Shown here: one piece after another, positions 17,865 through 26,015 of the stretch
How the letters are laid out: each line of letters begins with the position of its first letter
How positions within the stretch are numbered: position 1 is the stretch's first letter
Assembly: GCF_900108335.1 (NCBI RefSeq)
Contig: NZ_FNVT01000003.1
Location: forward strand, 186,001-250,000
From: Nonomuraea solani
GTDB taxonomy: Bacteria > Actinomycetota > Actinomycetes > Streptosporangiales > Streptosporangiaceae
Length of the DNA stretch: 64,000 bases
Direction: 5' to 3'
Notes under the pieces: generated by a model
Databases searched by the model: none
What the model saw: the letters and a program-made list of their open reading frames with translations, nothing else
Told to the model about the DNA's origin: nothing
Position numbers and translations under genes: made by a program

Positions 17865-18253
17865 GCAACATCCCTGACGAGCTGAGCTACACCAAGGAGC
17901 ACGAGTGGGTGGCCGGCCTCGACGACGGTCTCACCGTGACCGTCGGCATCACGGCCTTCGCCGCCGAGGCCCTTGGTGATGTCGTCTTCGTGCAGCTTCC
18001 CGAGGTCGGAGCGACCGTCGAAGCGGGCGACTCGGTCGGCGAGGTGGAGTCCACCAAGTCGGTTAACGAGATCTACTCCCCCGTCAACGGTGAGATCACC
18101 GAGGTGAACCAGGCCATCGTGGACGACCCGAGCCTGGCCAACAGCGACCCGTACGGCGAGGGCTGGATGTTCAAGGTGCGCCGCGAGGGTGACCCTGAGG
18201 ACCTGCTGTCGGCCGAGGAGTACACCGCGCTCACAGCGAGCGGCGACTCCTGA
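17861..18253 (+). CDS. gcvH: Glycine cleavage H protein
   Basis: A 130-residue lipoyl carrier protein that shuttles the aminomethyl group between P, T and L proteins. The lipoyl attachment lysine is Lys66 in [10 protein letters not shown], in the expected beta-hairpin. The GTG start at 17861 overlaps the gcvT stop (GTGA), and AGGAGG lies upstream. Length and sequence are normal for the family. Confidence 0.96.
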   Translation: MSNIPDELSYTKEHEWVAGLDDGLTVTVGITAFAAEALGDVVFVQLPEVGATVEAGDSVGEVESTKSVNEIYSPVNGEITEVNQAIVDDPSLANSDPYGEGWMFKVRREGDPEDLLSAEEYTALTASGDS

Positions 18254-18260
18254 CCCACTC

Positions 18261-18284
18261 GCCGGGGCCCGCGCGGGCCCCGGC
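18261..18284 (+). terminator. 24-bp perfect palindrome between gcvH and sdaA
   Basis: The 12-bp arms GCCGGGGCCCGC / GCGGGCCCCGGC form an extremely stable hairpin 8 nt after the gcvH stop. No U-tract follows. It could reduce read-through into sdaA or stabilise the upstream gcvTH message. Confidence 0.6.
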
Positions 18285-18306
18285 CCTCCATGAAGGGCGC
18301 ACATCA

Positions 18307-19683
18307 ATGGCGATCAGCGTCTTCGACCTTTTCAAGATCGGCATCGGCCCGTCCAGCTCCCACACGGGAGGCCCGATGGCGGCCGCTCACAAGTTCGCCC
18401 GCGGCCTGCACGACGACGACCTGCTCACGCGGGTGGCGCGGGTCGAGGTCATCCTGTACGGCTCGCTCGGCCTGACCGGCAAGGGCCACGGCAGCGACAA
18501 GGCGGTCCTGCTCGGCCTGTCCGGCGAGAAGCCCGAGCTGGTGGACGTGGACAGTATCGACGGCCGGCTGGCCGAGATGCGCGAGTCGGGCAAGGTCCGG
18601 CTCTACGGTACGCACGAGATCGACTTCGTCGTGGGCGAGCACCTCGTCTTCGAACGCAAGATCTCGCTCCCCGAGCACCCGAACGGCATGCGCTTCACCG
18701 CGTACACGGACTCAGGCGACCCGCTCAGGGAGAAGGTCTACTTCTCGGTCGGCGGCGGCTTCGTCGTGGACGAGAACGCCGCCGGCGCCGACCGCATCAA
18801 GCCGGACGACACTGTCCTGCCCTACCCCTTCACCACCGGCGAAGAGCTGCTCAAGCACTGCTCGAACACCGGCCTGTCGATCTCCGCCCTCATGCTGGAG
18901 AACGAGCGGGCCTTCGGCCGTACCGAGGCGGAGATCCGCTCGGGCCTGCTGCGGCTGTGGCAGGTCATGTCGGAGTGCGTGACCCGCGGCATCGCGAAGG
19001 AGGGCGTGCTGCCCGGCGGCCTCAAGGTCAGGCGCCGCGCCAACCAGCTCCACCGCCGCCTGCAGGCGGAGTGGGGCGAGAAGGACCCGCTGCAGGCCAT
19101 GGACTGGGTGGCGCTGTTCGCGCTGGCGGTCAACGAGGAGAACGCCGCCGGCGGTCGCATCGTCACCGCCCCCACCAACGGCGCCGCCGGCATCATCCCG
19201 GCCGTTCTGACCTACTACACCCGCTTCGTCCCGCACGCCGACGACGAGGGCGTGGTCCGCTTCCTGCTGACGGCCGGGGCGATCGGCGTGCTGTTCAAGG
19301 AGAACGCCTCGATCTCGGGCGCCGAGGTGGGTTGCCAGGGCGAGGTCGGCTCGGCCTGCTCCATGGCCTCCGCGGGCCTGACCGAGGTCATGGGCGGCAC
19401 CCCTGAGCAGGTGGAGAACGCGGCGGAGATCGGCATCGAACACAACCTGGGCCTGACCTGCGACCCGATCGGCGGCCTGGTCCAGATCCCGTGCATCGAA
19501 CGCAACGCGGTGGCCTCCAACAAGGCCATCACCGCCGCCAGAATCGCCCTGCGCGGCGACGGCCGCCACTACGTGGCCCTCGACAAGGCCATCAAGACGA
19601 TGCGGGACACGGGCCGGGACATGTTGGACAAGTACAAGGAGACCTCACGCGGCGGCCTGGCCGTCAACGTGATCGAGTGCTGA
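18307..19683 (+). CDS. sdaA: L-serine ammonia-lyase (iron-sulfur, single chain)
   Basis: A 458-residue enzyme that deaminates serine to pyruvate using a [4Fe-4S] cluster. The N-terminal beta domain begins [20 protein letters not shown]. The C-terminal alpha domain holds the cluster cysteines (for example [10 protein letters not shown] and [14 protein letters not shown]). It sits behind the glycine-responsive gcvTH genes, so glycine excess would be routed via serine to pyruvate; glyA is not adjacent. The 3' end of the gene is part of a 25-bp sequence repeated 614 bp downstream. Confidence 0.95.
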   Translation: MAISVFDLFKIGIGPSSSHTGGPMAAAHKFARGLHDDDLLTRVARVEVILYGSLGLTGKGHGSDKAVLLGLSGEKPELVDVDSIDGRLAEMRESGKVRLYGTHEIDFVVGEHLVFERKISLPEHPNGMRFTAYTDSGDPLREKVYFSVGGGFVVDENAAGADRIKPDDTVLPYPFTTGEELLKHCSNTGLSISALMLENERAFGRTEAEIRSGLLRLWQVMSECVTRGIAKEGVLPGGLKVRRRANQLHRRLQAEWGEKDPLQAMDWVALFALAVNEENAAGGRIVTAPTNGAAGIIPAVLTYYTRFVPHADDEGVVRFLLTAGAIGVLFKENASISGAEVGCQGEVGSACSMASAGLTEVMGGTPEQVENAAEIGIEHNLGLTCDPIGGLVQIPCIERNAVASNKAITAARIALRGDGRHYVALDKAIKTMRDTGRDMLDKYKETSRGGLAVNVIEC

Positions 19684-19687
19684 CCGG
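19663..19687 (+). repeat. Left 25-bp direct repeat at sdaA 3' end
   Basis: The last six sdaA codons and following bases (GTCAACGTGATC...GACCGG) recur at 20277-20301 with 23 of 25 matches. The repeat also supplies a possible -35 (CTGACC, 19680-19685) for the toxin-antitoxin genes. Confidence 0.8.
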
Positions 19688-19726
19688 CCTTTCGAGTGGT
19701 ACCATAATGTTGTACCACTCGAAAGG
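19680..19726 (+). promoter_or_regulatory. Autoregulated promoter/operator of the YefM/YoeB module
   Basis: CTGACC (19680-19685) and CATAAT (19703-19708) are spaced by 17 bp. A perfect inverted repeat with 15-bp arms (CCTTTCGAGTGGTAC / GTACCACTCGAAAGG, 19688-19702 and 19712-19726) covers the -10 box and runs into the ribosome site. Type II antitoxins of this family bind such palindromes with the toxin as corepressor. The GTAC cores resemble the TGTACA motif known for yefM operators. Confidence 0.75.
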
Positions 19727-19734
19727 AGTTGGTC

Positions 19735-19995
19735 GTGTCCATCACCGCCAGCGAGGCTCGCCGTCGTCTGTTCCCGCTCATCGAAGAGGTCAACAACGAC
19801 CACATCGCCGTGGAAATCGTCTCCAAGAGCGGTAATGCCTACCTCGTGGCCGCGGAGGAATACGAAGCCCTCCTGGAGACGGCCTATCTGCTCCGCTCCC
19901 CCGTCAACGCACGCCGGTTGATCGAGTCCTACCAGGAGGCGGTCGAAGGGCGTCATGAGCGGCACGAGTTGCAGGGCGACGAGGATGCTCGATGA
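19735..19995 (+). CDS. yefM: YefM/Phd-type antitoxin
   Basis: An 86-residue antitoxin. The N-terminal Phd/YefM DNA-binding and dimerisation domain reads SITASEARRRLFPLIEEVNN. The acidic C-terminus (EAVEGRHERHELQGDEDA) would wrap the toxin. GGAG stands 6 nt before the GTG at 19735. The stop overlaps the toxin ATG. It neutralises YoeB and represses its own operon; the palindrome upstream is the probable site. Confidence 0.93.
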   Translation: MSITASEARRRLFPLIEEVNNDHIAVEIVSKSGNAYLVAAEEYEALLETAYLLRSPVNARRLIESYQEAVEGRHERHELQGDEDAR

Positions 19996-20249
19996 AAGTC
20001 GCGTTCACCAGTCAGGGCTGGGAGGACTACGTCCACTGGCAGACAGCCGACCGGCAGATCCTCAAGCGCGTCAACCGGCTCATCGAGGAAACCCTGCGTG
20101 ATCCTTACGAGGGCATCGGCAAGCCCGAGCCGCTCAAATACGCATTGGCGGGTGCGTGGTCGCGGCGCATCACTGATGAGCATCGCCTGGTGTACCTTGC
20201 CGTGAACGACGAGATCATCATCTTGCAGGCCCGCTACCACTACGAGTAG
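19992..20249 (+). CDS. yoeB: YoeB-family mRNA interferase toxin
   Basis: An 85-residue RelE-fold toxin that cleaves ribosome-bound mRNA. The residues that matter in E. coli YoeB are present at the same numbers: Glu46, Arg65, His83 and Tyr84, with C-terminal RYHYE. It is therefore probably active. Its ATG overlaps the antitoxin stop. The module sits exactly between two near-identical 25-bp sequences. Confidence 0.95.
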   Translation: MKVAFTSQGWEDYVHWQTADRQILKRVNRLIEETLRDPYEGIGKPEPLKYALAGAWSRRITDEHRLVYLAVNDEIIILQARYHYE

Positions 20250-20276
20250 ACAGCGGACCTCAGTGTGAGCCGCATG

Positions 20277-20301
20277 GTCAACGTGATCTAGTGCTGATCG
20301 G
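20277..20301 (+). repeat. Right 25-bp direct repeat, vestigial copy of sdaA 3' end
   Basis: Matches 19663-19687 at 23 of 25 positions; a G to T change turns the sdaA Glu codon into TAG. On the other strand it encodes the last residues and stop of the AmaP-like gene. This indicates that sdaA and the AmaP-like gene were once directly adjacent and that the junction was duplicated around the toxin-antitoxin module. Confidence 0.8.
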
Positions 20302-20793
20302 GCGGCGTACGTGCAGGTGGACGACGGCCGGGGTCTCGTCGTCGCGGACCTCGCGGCGGATCCGGCCCACGATGTCACCGTCCAGTTTCGTCACCACCGC
20401 CCCCACGTCCGCCGCCGCCGGGCACGTCAGGCCGATGTGCAGCCCGTCCTCCGCCACCCGGACCCCCGTCCTGCTGAGCCCGTCCACGCCCTTGAGGCCC
20501 ACGAAGAGCATCGCGGTGCCCGTGCCGGTGTGGGTGCCGCGGCGGCCCCAGCCCAGGCCGAGCAGGAGCCAGCGCAGGGCGACCAGGGCCAGCAGCATCA
20601 GCCCCAGGGCCAGGAACCACAGCGGCCAGGGCTCGTCGGCCAGGGTGCGATGGGTCTGCGCGGGCAGGACCTTGGCCTGCGGCGGGAGGTCGAAGTAGCG
20701 GTCGTGGGCGCGGAGCCACGCGTACGTGCCGAGGCCCAGCAGGATCGCGCCGACGACGGCCAGCCCGACGCGGTTGCCCGTGTACTGGCGCAT
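20278..20793 (-). CDS. AmaP-like alkaline-shock membrane anchor protein
   Basis: A 171-residue protein with two hydrophobic segments (about residues 8-26 and 55-80) separated by an extracytoplasmic loop, then a cytoplasmic domain (about 95-165). This matches the AmaP arrangement that anchors Asp23-type envelope-stress proteins. It overlaps the stop of the DUF6286 gene by one base. Its final residues (ISTRSR) are encoded by the repeat derived from the sdaA end. No Asp23 gene is present here. Confidence 0.7.
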   Translation of the reverse strand: MRQYTGNRVGLAVVGAILLGLGTYAWLRAHDRYFDLPPQAKVLPAQTHRTLADEPWPLWFLALGLMLLALVALRWLLLGLGWGRRGTHTGTGTAMLFVGLKGVDGLSRTGVRVAEDGLHIGLTCPAAADVGAVVTKLDGDIVGRIRREVRDDETPAVVHLHVRRPISTRSR

Positions 20794-21392
20794 CAGACGG
20801 CCTTCCTGCGCAGCCGGACCACGACCTCGCAGGTGCTCAGCGTGCCGACGCCCGCCAGGCGGTCGCCCACGCCGGTCCCGACCTGTCTGAGCATCGTGCC
20901 CGAGCTCTCCGCCCTCGTCACGACGGTGACCTCGATGGTACGGCGGCGCAGGCGCACCCGGGCCTTGTCCACGCCCGCCACCTGCTGGGCGGCCGCGCAC
21001 AGCGTACGGCGCAGGCCCGAACGGGTGATGCCGATGACGATCAGCGGGTCGGACGTCTCGACCGGCACCAGCCGGGAGCGGCCCGGCACGATCGCCAGCA
21101 GCAGCATGACCGCGCCCGCCGCCGCCATGAGGAGGGCCAGGGTGGACGTCTCCGGCCACGCGGTCGTGCTCGCCAGTTCCACCAGCTCGTTCACGGGGAT
21201 CCAGCCGAGCGGCTTGCCGAGCAGCCCCGACACCACCTCTGCCGAGGTCGCCCCCAGCCCGGCGGCGAGCGTGGTCGCGACGATGACGCCCGGGACGGTA
21301 CGCGCCGGCCTGAGCGCCAGGTTCGCCCTGCGCAGCCCCGTGTGCCGCGGGGTGACGGCGGCGCCGGGCAGTTTCTGCTGAAGCGTGGTCAT
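20793..21392 (-). CDS. DUF6286-type membrane protein, envelope-stress cluster
   Basis: A 199-residue protein with a basic N-terminus, two hydrophobic segments (about residues 33-55 and 90-112) and a C-terminal soluble domain ending in basic residues (VRLRRKAV). Such genes travel with AmaP and Asp23 genes in actinobacteria. I start it at the ATG at 21392; no clear Shine-Dalgarno is seen, and longer in-frame starts reach 21461. Role unknown beyond cluster context. Confidence 0.65.
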   Translation of the reverse strand: MTTLQQKLPGAAVTPRHTGLRRANLALRPARTVPGVIVATTLAAGLGATSAEVVSGLLGKPLGWIPVNELVELASTTAWPETSTLALLMAAAGAVMLLLAIVPGRSRLVPVETSDPLIVIGITRSGLRRTLCAAAQQVAGVDKARVRLRRRTIEVTVVTRAESSGTMLRQVGTGVGDRLAGVGTLSTCEVVVRLRRKAV

Positions 21393-21529
21393 CACAACGT
21401 CAGACGTACAGGGCGCCCGCATCGCCTGAACCGCGCCCTCGCCGCCGATTTGCCCGAACATTACGGGGGCGGCAACTAATGTGAACCTGGCTCATATTCA
21501 TTCGCCCGATATGCCGTTACCCTGCTGGT

Positions 21530-22723
21530 ATGGATGACCGGCAGCGGTACGACCGCGTCACAGCGGCCCTCGAACCGCCGTTCGCGATCCTCGATCTGGC
21601 AGCCATGCGCGCCAACGCGGCAGACCTCGTACGACGGGCGGCGGGCAAACCGATCCGGGTCGCCAGCAAGTCCGTCCGCAGCCGCCCGCTGCTCGAACGC
21701 GTCCTGGCCATGGACGGTTTCCAGGGCATCATGTCCTTCACCCTGCCCGAGGCCCTGTGGCTGGCCGGGCACGGTTTCACCGACCTCCTCGTGGCCTATC
21801 CCACGGCCGACCGGCAGGCGCTCGCCGCCCTGGCCGCCGACGCGCGAGCCGCCAGGGAGATCACGCTCACCGTCGACTCGACCGCCCACCTGGACTTCAT
21901 CGAGGCGGCCGTCTCCGGAGTGCACCCGCGCGCCGAGATCAGGACCTGCATCGAGATGGACACCGCCTACGTCACCCTCGGCGGCCGGTTCAGGGCGGGA
22001 GTGCTCCGCTCCCCCATCCGCGAGCCGGCGGAGGCCGCCGACCTGGCCGCCGCGATCGCCAAGCGGCCGGGGTTCCGGGTGGCGGGGCTGCTGGCGTACG
22101 AGGCCCAGATCGCCGGAGTCGCCGACGCCCCGCGGGGCAACGCCCTCTACACCCGCGCCATCCGCGTCATGCAGGCCCGGTCGGCCAGGGACCTCATCGT
22201 CCGCCGCGGCCGCGTCGTGAACGCCGTCAGCCAGGTCGCCGACCTCGAATTCGTCAACGGCGGCGGCACCGGCTCCGTCGAGCGCACCGTACGCGAGAAG
22301 GCCATCACCGAGGTGGCCGCGGGCTCCGGGCTGTTCCATCCCCGGCTGTTCGACTTCTACCGCGGCTTCACCGGCCACCCGGCCGCCCTGTTCGCCCTGC
22401 CCGTGGTGCGCCGCCCGGCCCTCGGCACGGTGACGGTGCTCGGCGGCGGCTACCCGGCCTCGGGCGCCGCCGGACCGGGCCGCCTACCCCAGCCGTATCT
22501 CCCGGCCGGGCTGAGCTACGCCCCCGACGAGGGCGCGGGCGAGGTGCAGACCCCGCTGCGCGGCCAGGCGGCCGAAGACCTGCGGATCGGCGACCGGGTG
22601 TGGTTCAGGCACGCCAAGGCGGGCGAGATGTGCGAACGCTTCGACGCGCTGCACCTCATCGACGGCGACACCCTGGTGGAGTCGATCCCCACGTACCGCG
22701 GCGAGGGCCGCACCTTCCTGTAA
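21530..22723 (+). CDS. PLP-dependent alanine racemase-fold enzyme (D-threonine aldolase/D-serine dehydratase-like)
   Basis: A 397-residue fold-type III PLP enzyme. The Schiff-base lysine is in VASKSVRSRPLL near residue 45. The C-terminal beta domain carries FRHAKAGEMCERFD, whose His and Cys resemble the metal site of D-serine dehydratase and D-threonine aldolase. Known relatives deaminate or cleave D-amino acids; the exact substrate is not evident. It is a single gene with no operon partner. The ATG at 21530 has no strong ribosome site and may be leaderless. Confidence 0.82.
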   Translation: MDDRQRYDRVTAALEPPFAILDLAAMRANAADLVRRAAGKPIRVASKSVRSRPLLERVLAMDGFQGIMSFTLPEALWLAGHGFTDLLVAYPTADRQALAALAADARAAREITLTVDSTAHLDFIEAAVSGVHPRAEIRTCIEMDTAYVTLGGRFRAGVLRSPIREPAEAADLAAAIAKRPGFRVAGLLAYEAQIAGVADAPRGNALYTRAIRVMQARSARDLIVRRGRVVNAVSQVADLEFVNGGGTGSVERTVREKAITEVAAGSGLFHPRLFDFYRGFTGHPAALFALPVVRRPALGTVTVLGGGYPASGAAGPGRLPQPYLPAGLSYAPDEGAGEVQTPLRGQAAEDLRIGDRVWFRHAKAGEMCERFDALHLIDGDTLVESIPTYRGEGRTFL

Positions 22724-22752
22724 GGCGCGGGCCGCGCCTCACCTGTAAACGA

Positions 22753-23082
22753 TCAGCGGCGCCGGCGGCGACGCCAGAGCACGATGGCCGCCCCCACGAC
22801 CAGCACCGCCCCGACCCCGATCAGCAACGGCCCCAGGTCGGGCCGCTCCTCGTCCCACACCCAATCGGGATCGTCACCGATCTCGACCGGTCTCGGGGTC
22901 ACCCCCAGGGCATCGCCCACGGACGCCACCAGATGCCCGGCCCTGCTCTTGACGTCGGCCACCGTGCGCTCGGCGACCCGCTTGGGGCTCACCCGGTCGG
23001 CAATGGCGTCGACCGTGTGCGCCAACTCCTTGCGCGTCTGCGCGATCCGCCGCTCCAACTCGTCGGGATCGGTGTCAGCCAT
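22753..23082 (-). CDS. DUF3618 family membrane protein
   Basis: A 109-residue protein. The N-terminal DUF3618 helix pair (DPDELERRIAQTRKELAHTV) is followed by RVSPKR. One C-terminal membrane helix (about residues 83-101) ends in a polyarginine tail, so the N-terminus should face the cytoplasm. AGGAGA precedes the ATG. Function is unknown. It is divergent from the peroxiredoxin gene. Confidence 0.85.
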   Translation of the reverse strand: MADTDPDELERRIAQTRKELAHTVDAIADRVSPKRVAERTVADVKSRAGHLVASVGDALGVTPRPVEIGDDPDWVWDEERPDLGPLLIGVGAVLVVGAAIVLWRRRRRR

Positions 23083-23233
23083 GGCTCTCCTTTCGACCGT
23101 ACGCGTGGCCGCGCCCGCTCCGCGTGCCGTGCGGGCTCCGTCCGTTCTGGTCGTGATCAGTCTGTCAGGTCGGCACGCCGTACGGCACGGCGGCCAGGCC
23201 GGTAGGTTGGCGGGAGGAACTCAGGAGGGCCCT

Positions 23234-23707
23234 TTGACCGAAACCAAGCTCGCGCCCGGCGACGCCGCGCCCGAGTTCACGCTACCGACCGCCGACGGCG
23301 GCACCGTCTCCCTTGACACCTACCGCGGCAAGCGGGTGATCCTCTATTTCTACCCTGCCGCGATGACCCCTGGCTGCACCAAGCAGGCGTGCGATTTCCG
23401 CGACAACCTCGCCCAGCTCACCGCCGAAGGGTTCGTCGTCCTCGGCGTGTCGAAGGACAAGCCGGAGAAGCTGGCCAAGTTCGTCGAGCGCGACTCCCTG
23501 ACCTTCCCCCTCCTCTCAGACCCCGACCTGGCCGTCCACCAGGCTTTCGGCGCCTACGGCCCCAAGAAGCTGTACGGCAAGGAGGTCGTGGGCGTGATCC
23601 GCTCGACGTTCGTCATCGACGGAGACGGAAAGGTGGAGCAGGCGCTCTACAACGTGAAGGCGACGGGCCACGTGGCCTCACTCAAGAAGAAGCTCGGCCT
23701 GGCCTGA
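23234..23707 (+). CDS. bcp: Thiol peroxidase, peroxiredoxin Q/BCP family
   Basis: A 157-residue peroxiredoxin that reduces hydroperoxides. The peroxidatic Cys lies in TPGCTKQACDFRD, with a second Cys five residues later in the same helix that acts as the resolving residue in atypical 2-Cys BCP enzymes. The start is TTG at 23234, preceded by AGGAGG at suitable spacing. The upstream open frame overlaps the divergent DUF3618 gene and is not a credible extension. Confidence 0.93.
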   Translation: MTETKLAPGDAAPEFTLPTADGGTVSLDTYRGKRVILYFYPAAMTPGCTKQACDFRDNLAQLTAEGFVVLGVSKDKPEKLAKFVERDSLTFPLLSDPDLAVHQAFGAYGPKKLYGKEVVGVIRSTFVIDGDGKVEQALYNVKATGHVASLKKKLGLA

Positions 23708-23714
23708 GGAGCGA

Positions 23715-23742
23715 AGCGGGCTTCTCCATCGGAGGGCCCGCT
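23715..23742 (+). terminator. Hairpin after the peroxiredoxin gene
   Basis: AGCGGGC (23715-23721) pairs with GCCCGCT (23736-23742), with an inner CTCC/GGAG stem. It lies 8 nt after the stop codon. No long U-run follows. Confidence 0.6.
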
Positions 23743-24105
23743 CCTCGAAAGCGGCGATTAAAGCAGCGCGCCTCGCTAATCAACCACAAATGGCGCGGCG
23801 TTTTCCCGGGCTCACGTCATGGCGGCCCGCATCGGATATTCACCGGAGCCGCTCGCTCCGTCTCGAAGCGTCACCGTTCTGCCGGCCCGGCCGGGGTTCA
23901 TGCGCGCCGACGTCCGCACCATCCTCCCTACCAGGGAGTTCTCGCGCCGACGGCGCCAGGCCCTGGGCCGCGCTTTGTGGGAGACGGGGTCCCGGACACG
24001 TGTGCAGGCTGTAAGATTGGCCGCACGTGGCAGGGAAGGCCGCTGGATAATCTTCCCGTGTCCAAATTGCCATTCCCGGGCCGAGCAACTCAGGGAATAG
24101 CAAAA
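23743..24105. other. Gene-free stretch upstream of the tRNA
   Basis: About 360 bp with no credible reading frame: short frames on both strands lack ribosome sites and family features. It must carry the promoter of the tRNA. TAAGAT (24010-24015) is a possible -10, but no matching -35 is clear. Nothing else is recognisable. Confidence 0.5.
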
Positions 24106-24178
24106 GGGGTCGTAGCCCAATGGCAGAGGCGCAGTCTTTAGGTGGCTGTTAGTGTGGGTTCGAATCCCACCGGCCCTA
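24106..24178 (+). tRNA. tRNA with anticodon TAG (Leu by codon), class I shape
   Basis: The cloverleaf can be drawn by hand. The acceptor is GGGGTCG/CGGCCCT (two G-U pairs). The D arm is GCC/GGC. The anticodon stem is CAGTC/GGCTG with loop TTTAGGT, giving anticodon TAG (24139-24141). The variable loop is only 5 nt (24149-24153). The T arm is GTGGG-ttcgaat-CCCAC, and the discriminator is A24178; CCA is not encoded. Anticodon UAG reads the rare CUA leucine codon, but bacterial tRNA-Leu normally has a long variable arm, which is absent here. Identity is therefore uncertain. Confidence 0.8.
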
Positions 24179-24190
24179 CAATCCAGCCGG

Positions 24191-24667
24191 TCATTCCGGC
24201 GTCGGCTCGTCCTCCTGGACCGGTGCTTCGGGAGCCTGGACCGGCTCGTCGGGGGCCGGGACCAGCACGTGCATCCCGGGCGCGCAGTAGGCGCCGTCCT
24301 CCGTCCGATAGCAGGCCGGCTCTCCCAGCTCCGGGCCCCCGTGCCTGTGCTCCATCCACATCCCGTGCCGCTCGTGGCGATCACCGAGACCGTCGAAGGC
24401 GGCGACCACGGTGCCGCCGAGCATGGCGCCGATGACGAGGCCGAGCACGCCGGCCGTGGTCACCTGGGTGCGTCTGCGGTGCAGGAAGTCCCTGAAGGTG
24501 GAGTCGTGGCCCGAATCGGCCGGCAGCGGGGTGGTGGGAGGGATCCGCGCGTAGGGCTGATCCGCCTGTTCCCCGTACTTCAGGCCGGGCTCGTGGAGTT
24601 CCTGGGTCGGGTCGCGCGGCGCTTCCTCTTCGCCGCGCGACCCGTCGTCGCGATCATGATCCGCCAT
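24191..24667 (-). CDS. Single-span membrane protein of unknown function
   Basis: A 158-residue protein. The acidic, disordered N-terminal half (about residues 1-68) precedes one membrane helix (about 74-92, TTAGVLGLVIGAMLGGTVVA). A short outer part contains a two-Cys segment (PACYRTEDGAYCAPG) and a Pro/Glu-rich tail. GGGAG stands 6 nt before the ATG at 24667. It is divergent from the histidine kinase. No family recognised. Confidence 0.65.
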   Translation of the reverse strand: MADHDRDDGSRGEEEAPRDPTQELHEPGLKYGEQADQPYARIPPTTPLPADSGHDSTFRDFLHRRRTQVTTAGVLGLVIGAMLGGTVVAAFDGLGDRHERHGMWMEHRHGGPELGEPACYRTEDGAYCAPGMHVLVPAPDEPVQAPEAPVQEDEPTPE

Positions 24668-24729
24668 CACGATCTCCCTTTACTCGCCCCGCTTGGGGGC
24701 GCTCCCAATAAAGATGATGCCCAACCCAC

Positions 24730-24798
24730 CGTAAGCCTGGCGTAAGGCACACGCCATGTCAGACCTGGGTCGTAGGCGGACTTCCGCCTCCAGGCGGA
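24730..24798 (+). promoter_or_regulatory. Repeats upstream of the two-component system
   Basis: CGTAAG occurs twice 11 bp apart (24730-24735, 24741-24746), a possible response-regulator site. Downstream, AGGCGGA (24774-24780), TCCGCCT (24783-24789) and AGGCGGA (24792-24798) allow two mutually exclusive hairpins. Both readings are structural inferences. Confidence 0.4.
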
Positions 24799-24832
24799 CC
24801 TATGTCTCTCTGGCCGTACATATCGTGATGAT

Positions 24833-26002
24833 GTGTTCGGCAAGGTACGGGCGTGGTCCAGACACCACGAGAAGCTGGCGGGCGCCCTCCGGGTGTCCCC
24901 CCTGGCGGCGGTGTGCGCGCTGCTGGCGATCCCCTATGCGACGATCACGCCGCCCTCCGGCGCCCACTACCCCAGCGTGGCCGGCTATCTGGCTCTGTCG
25001 GCGCTGCTGCTGGCGCCGCTGGTGTGGCGCGATCGGCCGCTGGCCGTGTTCGCCGCGGTCTCGCTGGTCAGCTTCGGGCAGTGGCTGGCGAACATCGATC
25101 CGCTGCCGGCCAACCTCGCCGTGCTGATCGCGCTCTGGGCGGTGGTCTACCAGTGCTCGATCGGCTGGGCGCTGGCGGCGGGGCTGGTGGCGGAGCTGGG
25201 CGTGCTGCTGGCGCTGGTCGACTGGTCCGTGCTCACGTACGGCATGTTCTTCAGCGGCTCGATCTTCGTGATCGCCATCTGGCTGTCCGGCCTGTACGCC
25301 AACACGCGCAGACGCTACCTGGAGAGCCTTGAGGAACGCGCCGAGCGGGCGGAACGCGAGCGCGACCAGCAGGCCAGGATGGCGGCCGCGGCCGAGCGGG
25401 CCAGGATCGCCAGGGAGCTGCACGACGTCGTGGCCCACAACGTCAGCGTCATGGTGGTGCAGGCCGACGGCGCCGGCTATGCCCTGGACAGCGATCTCGA
25501 CCAGGCCCGCCTGGCCGTCAAGAACATCTCCAAGACCGGCCGCGCCGCCCTCGCCGAGATGCGCCGGCTGGTCGGCGTCCTGCGCGAGAACGAGGCCGAG
25601 GGCACCGACTACACCCCACAGCCCGGTCTGGGCCAGTTGGAGGATCTGGTGCGCGGCTCGGCCGTGCCCGCCCGGTTGCGGGTCGGCGGCCTGCCGGCCG
25701 AGCTGCCGGAGGGCCAGCAGCTCGCGATCTACCGCATCGTCCAGGAGGCCCTGACGAACGCGCTCAAACACGGCGGCCCCGGCGTCCGGGCGACCGTGGA
25801 GATCGACTACGGCGACCCTGAGCTGGTCGTGCGCGTGACCGACGACGGCCGGGGCGCGCAGGCTCCGAAGAGCGACGACGGCCACGGCCTGATCGGGATG
25901 CGCGAGCGGGTCGGCATGTACGGCGGCGCCGTGTCGGCCGGCCCGAAGCAGGGCGGCGGCTTCGAGGTGCTGGCCAGGTTGCCCGTGGTCAGAGCGGCGT
26001 AG
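24833..26002 (+). CDS. Sensor histidine kinase, NarL-partner type
   Basis: A 389-residue membrane kinase. About five to six hydrophobic segments occupy residues 22-158, then a coiled coil (about 160-192). The HisKA_3 dimerisation box RIARELHDVVAHNVSVM carries the phosphorylated His197. The C-terminal ATPase domain shows EALTNALKHG and DDGRG and GLIGMRERV motifs. There is no large extracellular sensor, so the signal is probably sensed in or near the membrane. It is followed 13 bp later by its response regulator and then by an ABC transporter. Confidence 0.93.
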   Translation: MFGKVRAWSRHHEKLAGALRVSPLAAVCALLAIPYATITPPSGAHYPSVAGYLALSALLLAPLVWRDRPLAVFAAVSLVSFGQWLANIDPLPANLAVLIALWAVVYQCSIGWALAAGLVAELGVLLALVDWSVLTYGMFFSGSIFVIAIWLSGLYANTRRRYLESLEERAERAERERDQQARMAAAAERARIARELHDVVAHNVSVMVVQADGAGYALDSDLDQARLAVKNISKTGRAALAEMRRLVGVLRENEAEGTDYTPQPGLGQLEDLVRGSAVPARLRVGGLPAELPEGQQLAIYRIVQEALTNALKHGGPGVRATVEIDYGDPELVVRVTDDGRGAQAPKSDDGHGLIGMRERVGMYGGAVSAGPKQGGGFEVLARLPVVRAA

Positions 26003-26015
26003 AGGAGGCTGCCGG

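Noticed and set aside
23743..24105. Short plus-strand frames before the tRNA (for example 23819-24100)
   Set aside because: No ribosome sites or family features, and the frames run up to the tRNA; treated as non-coding.
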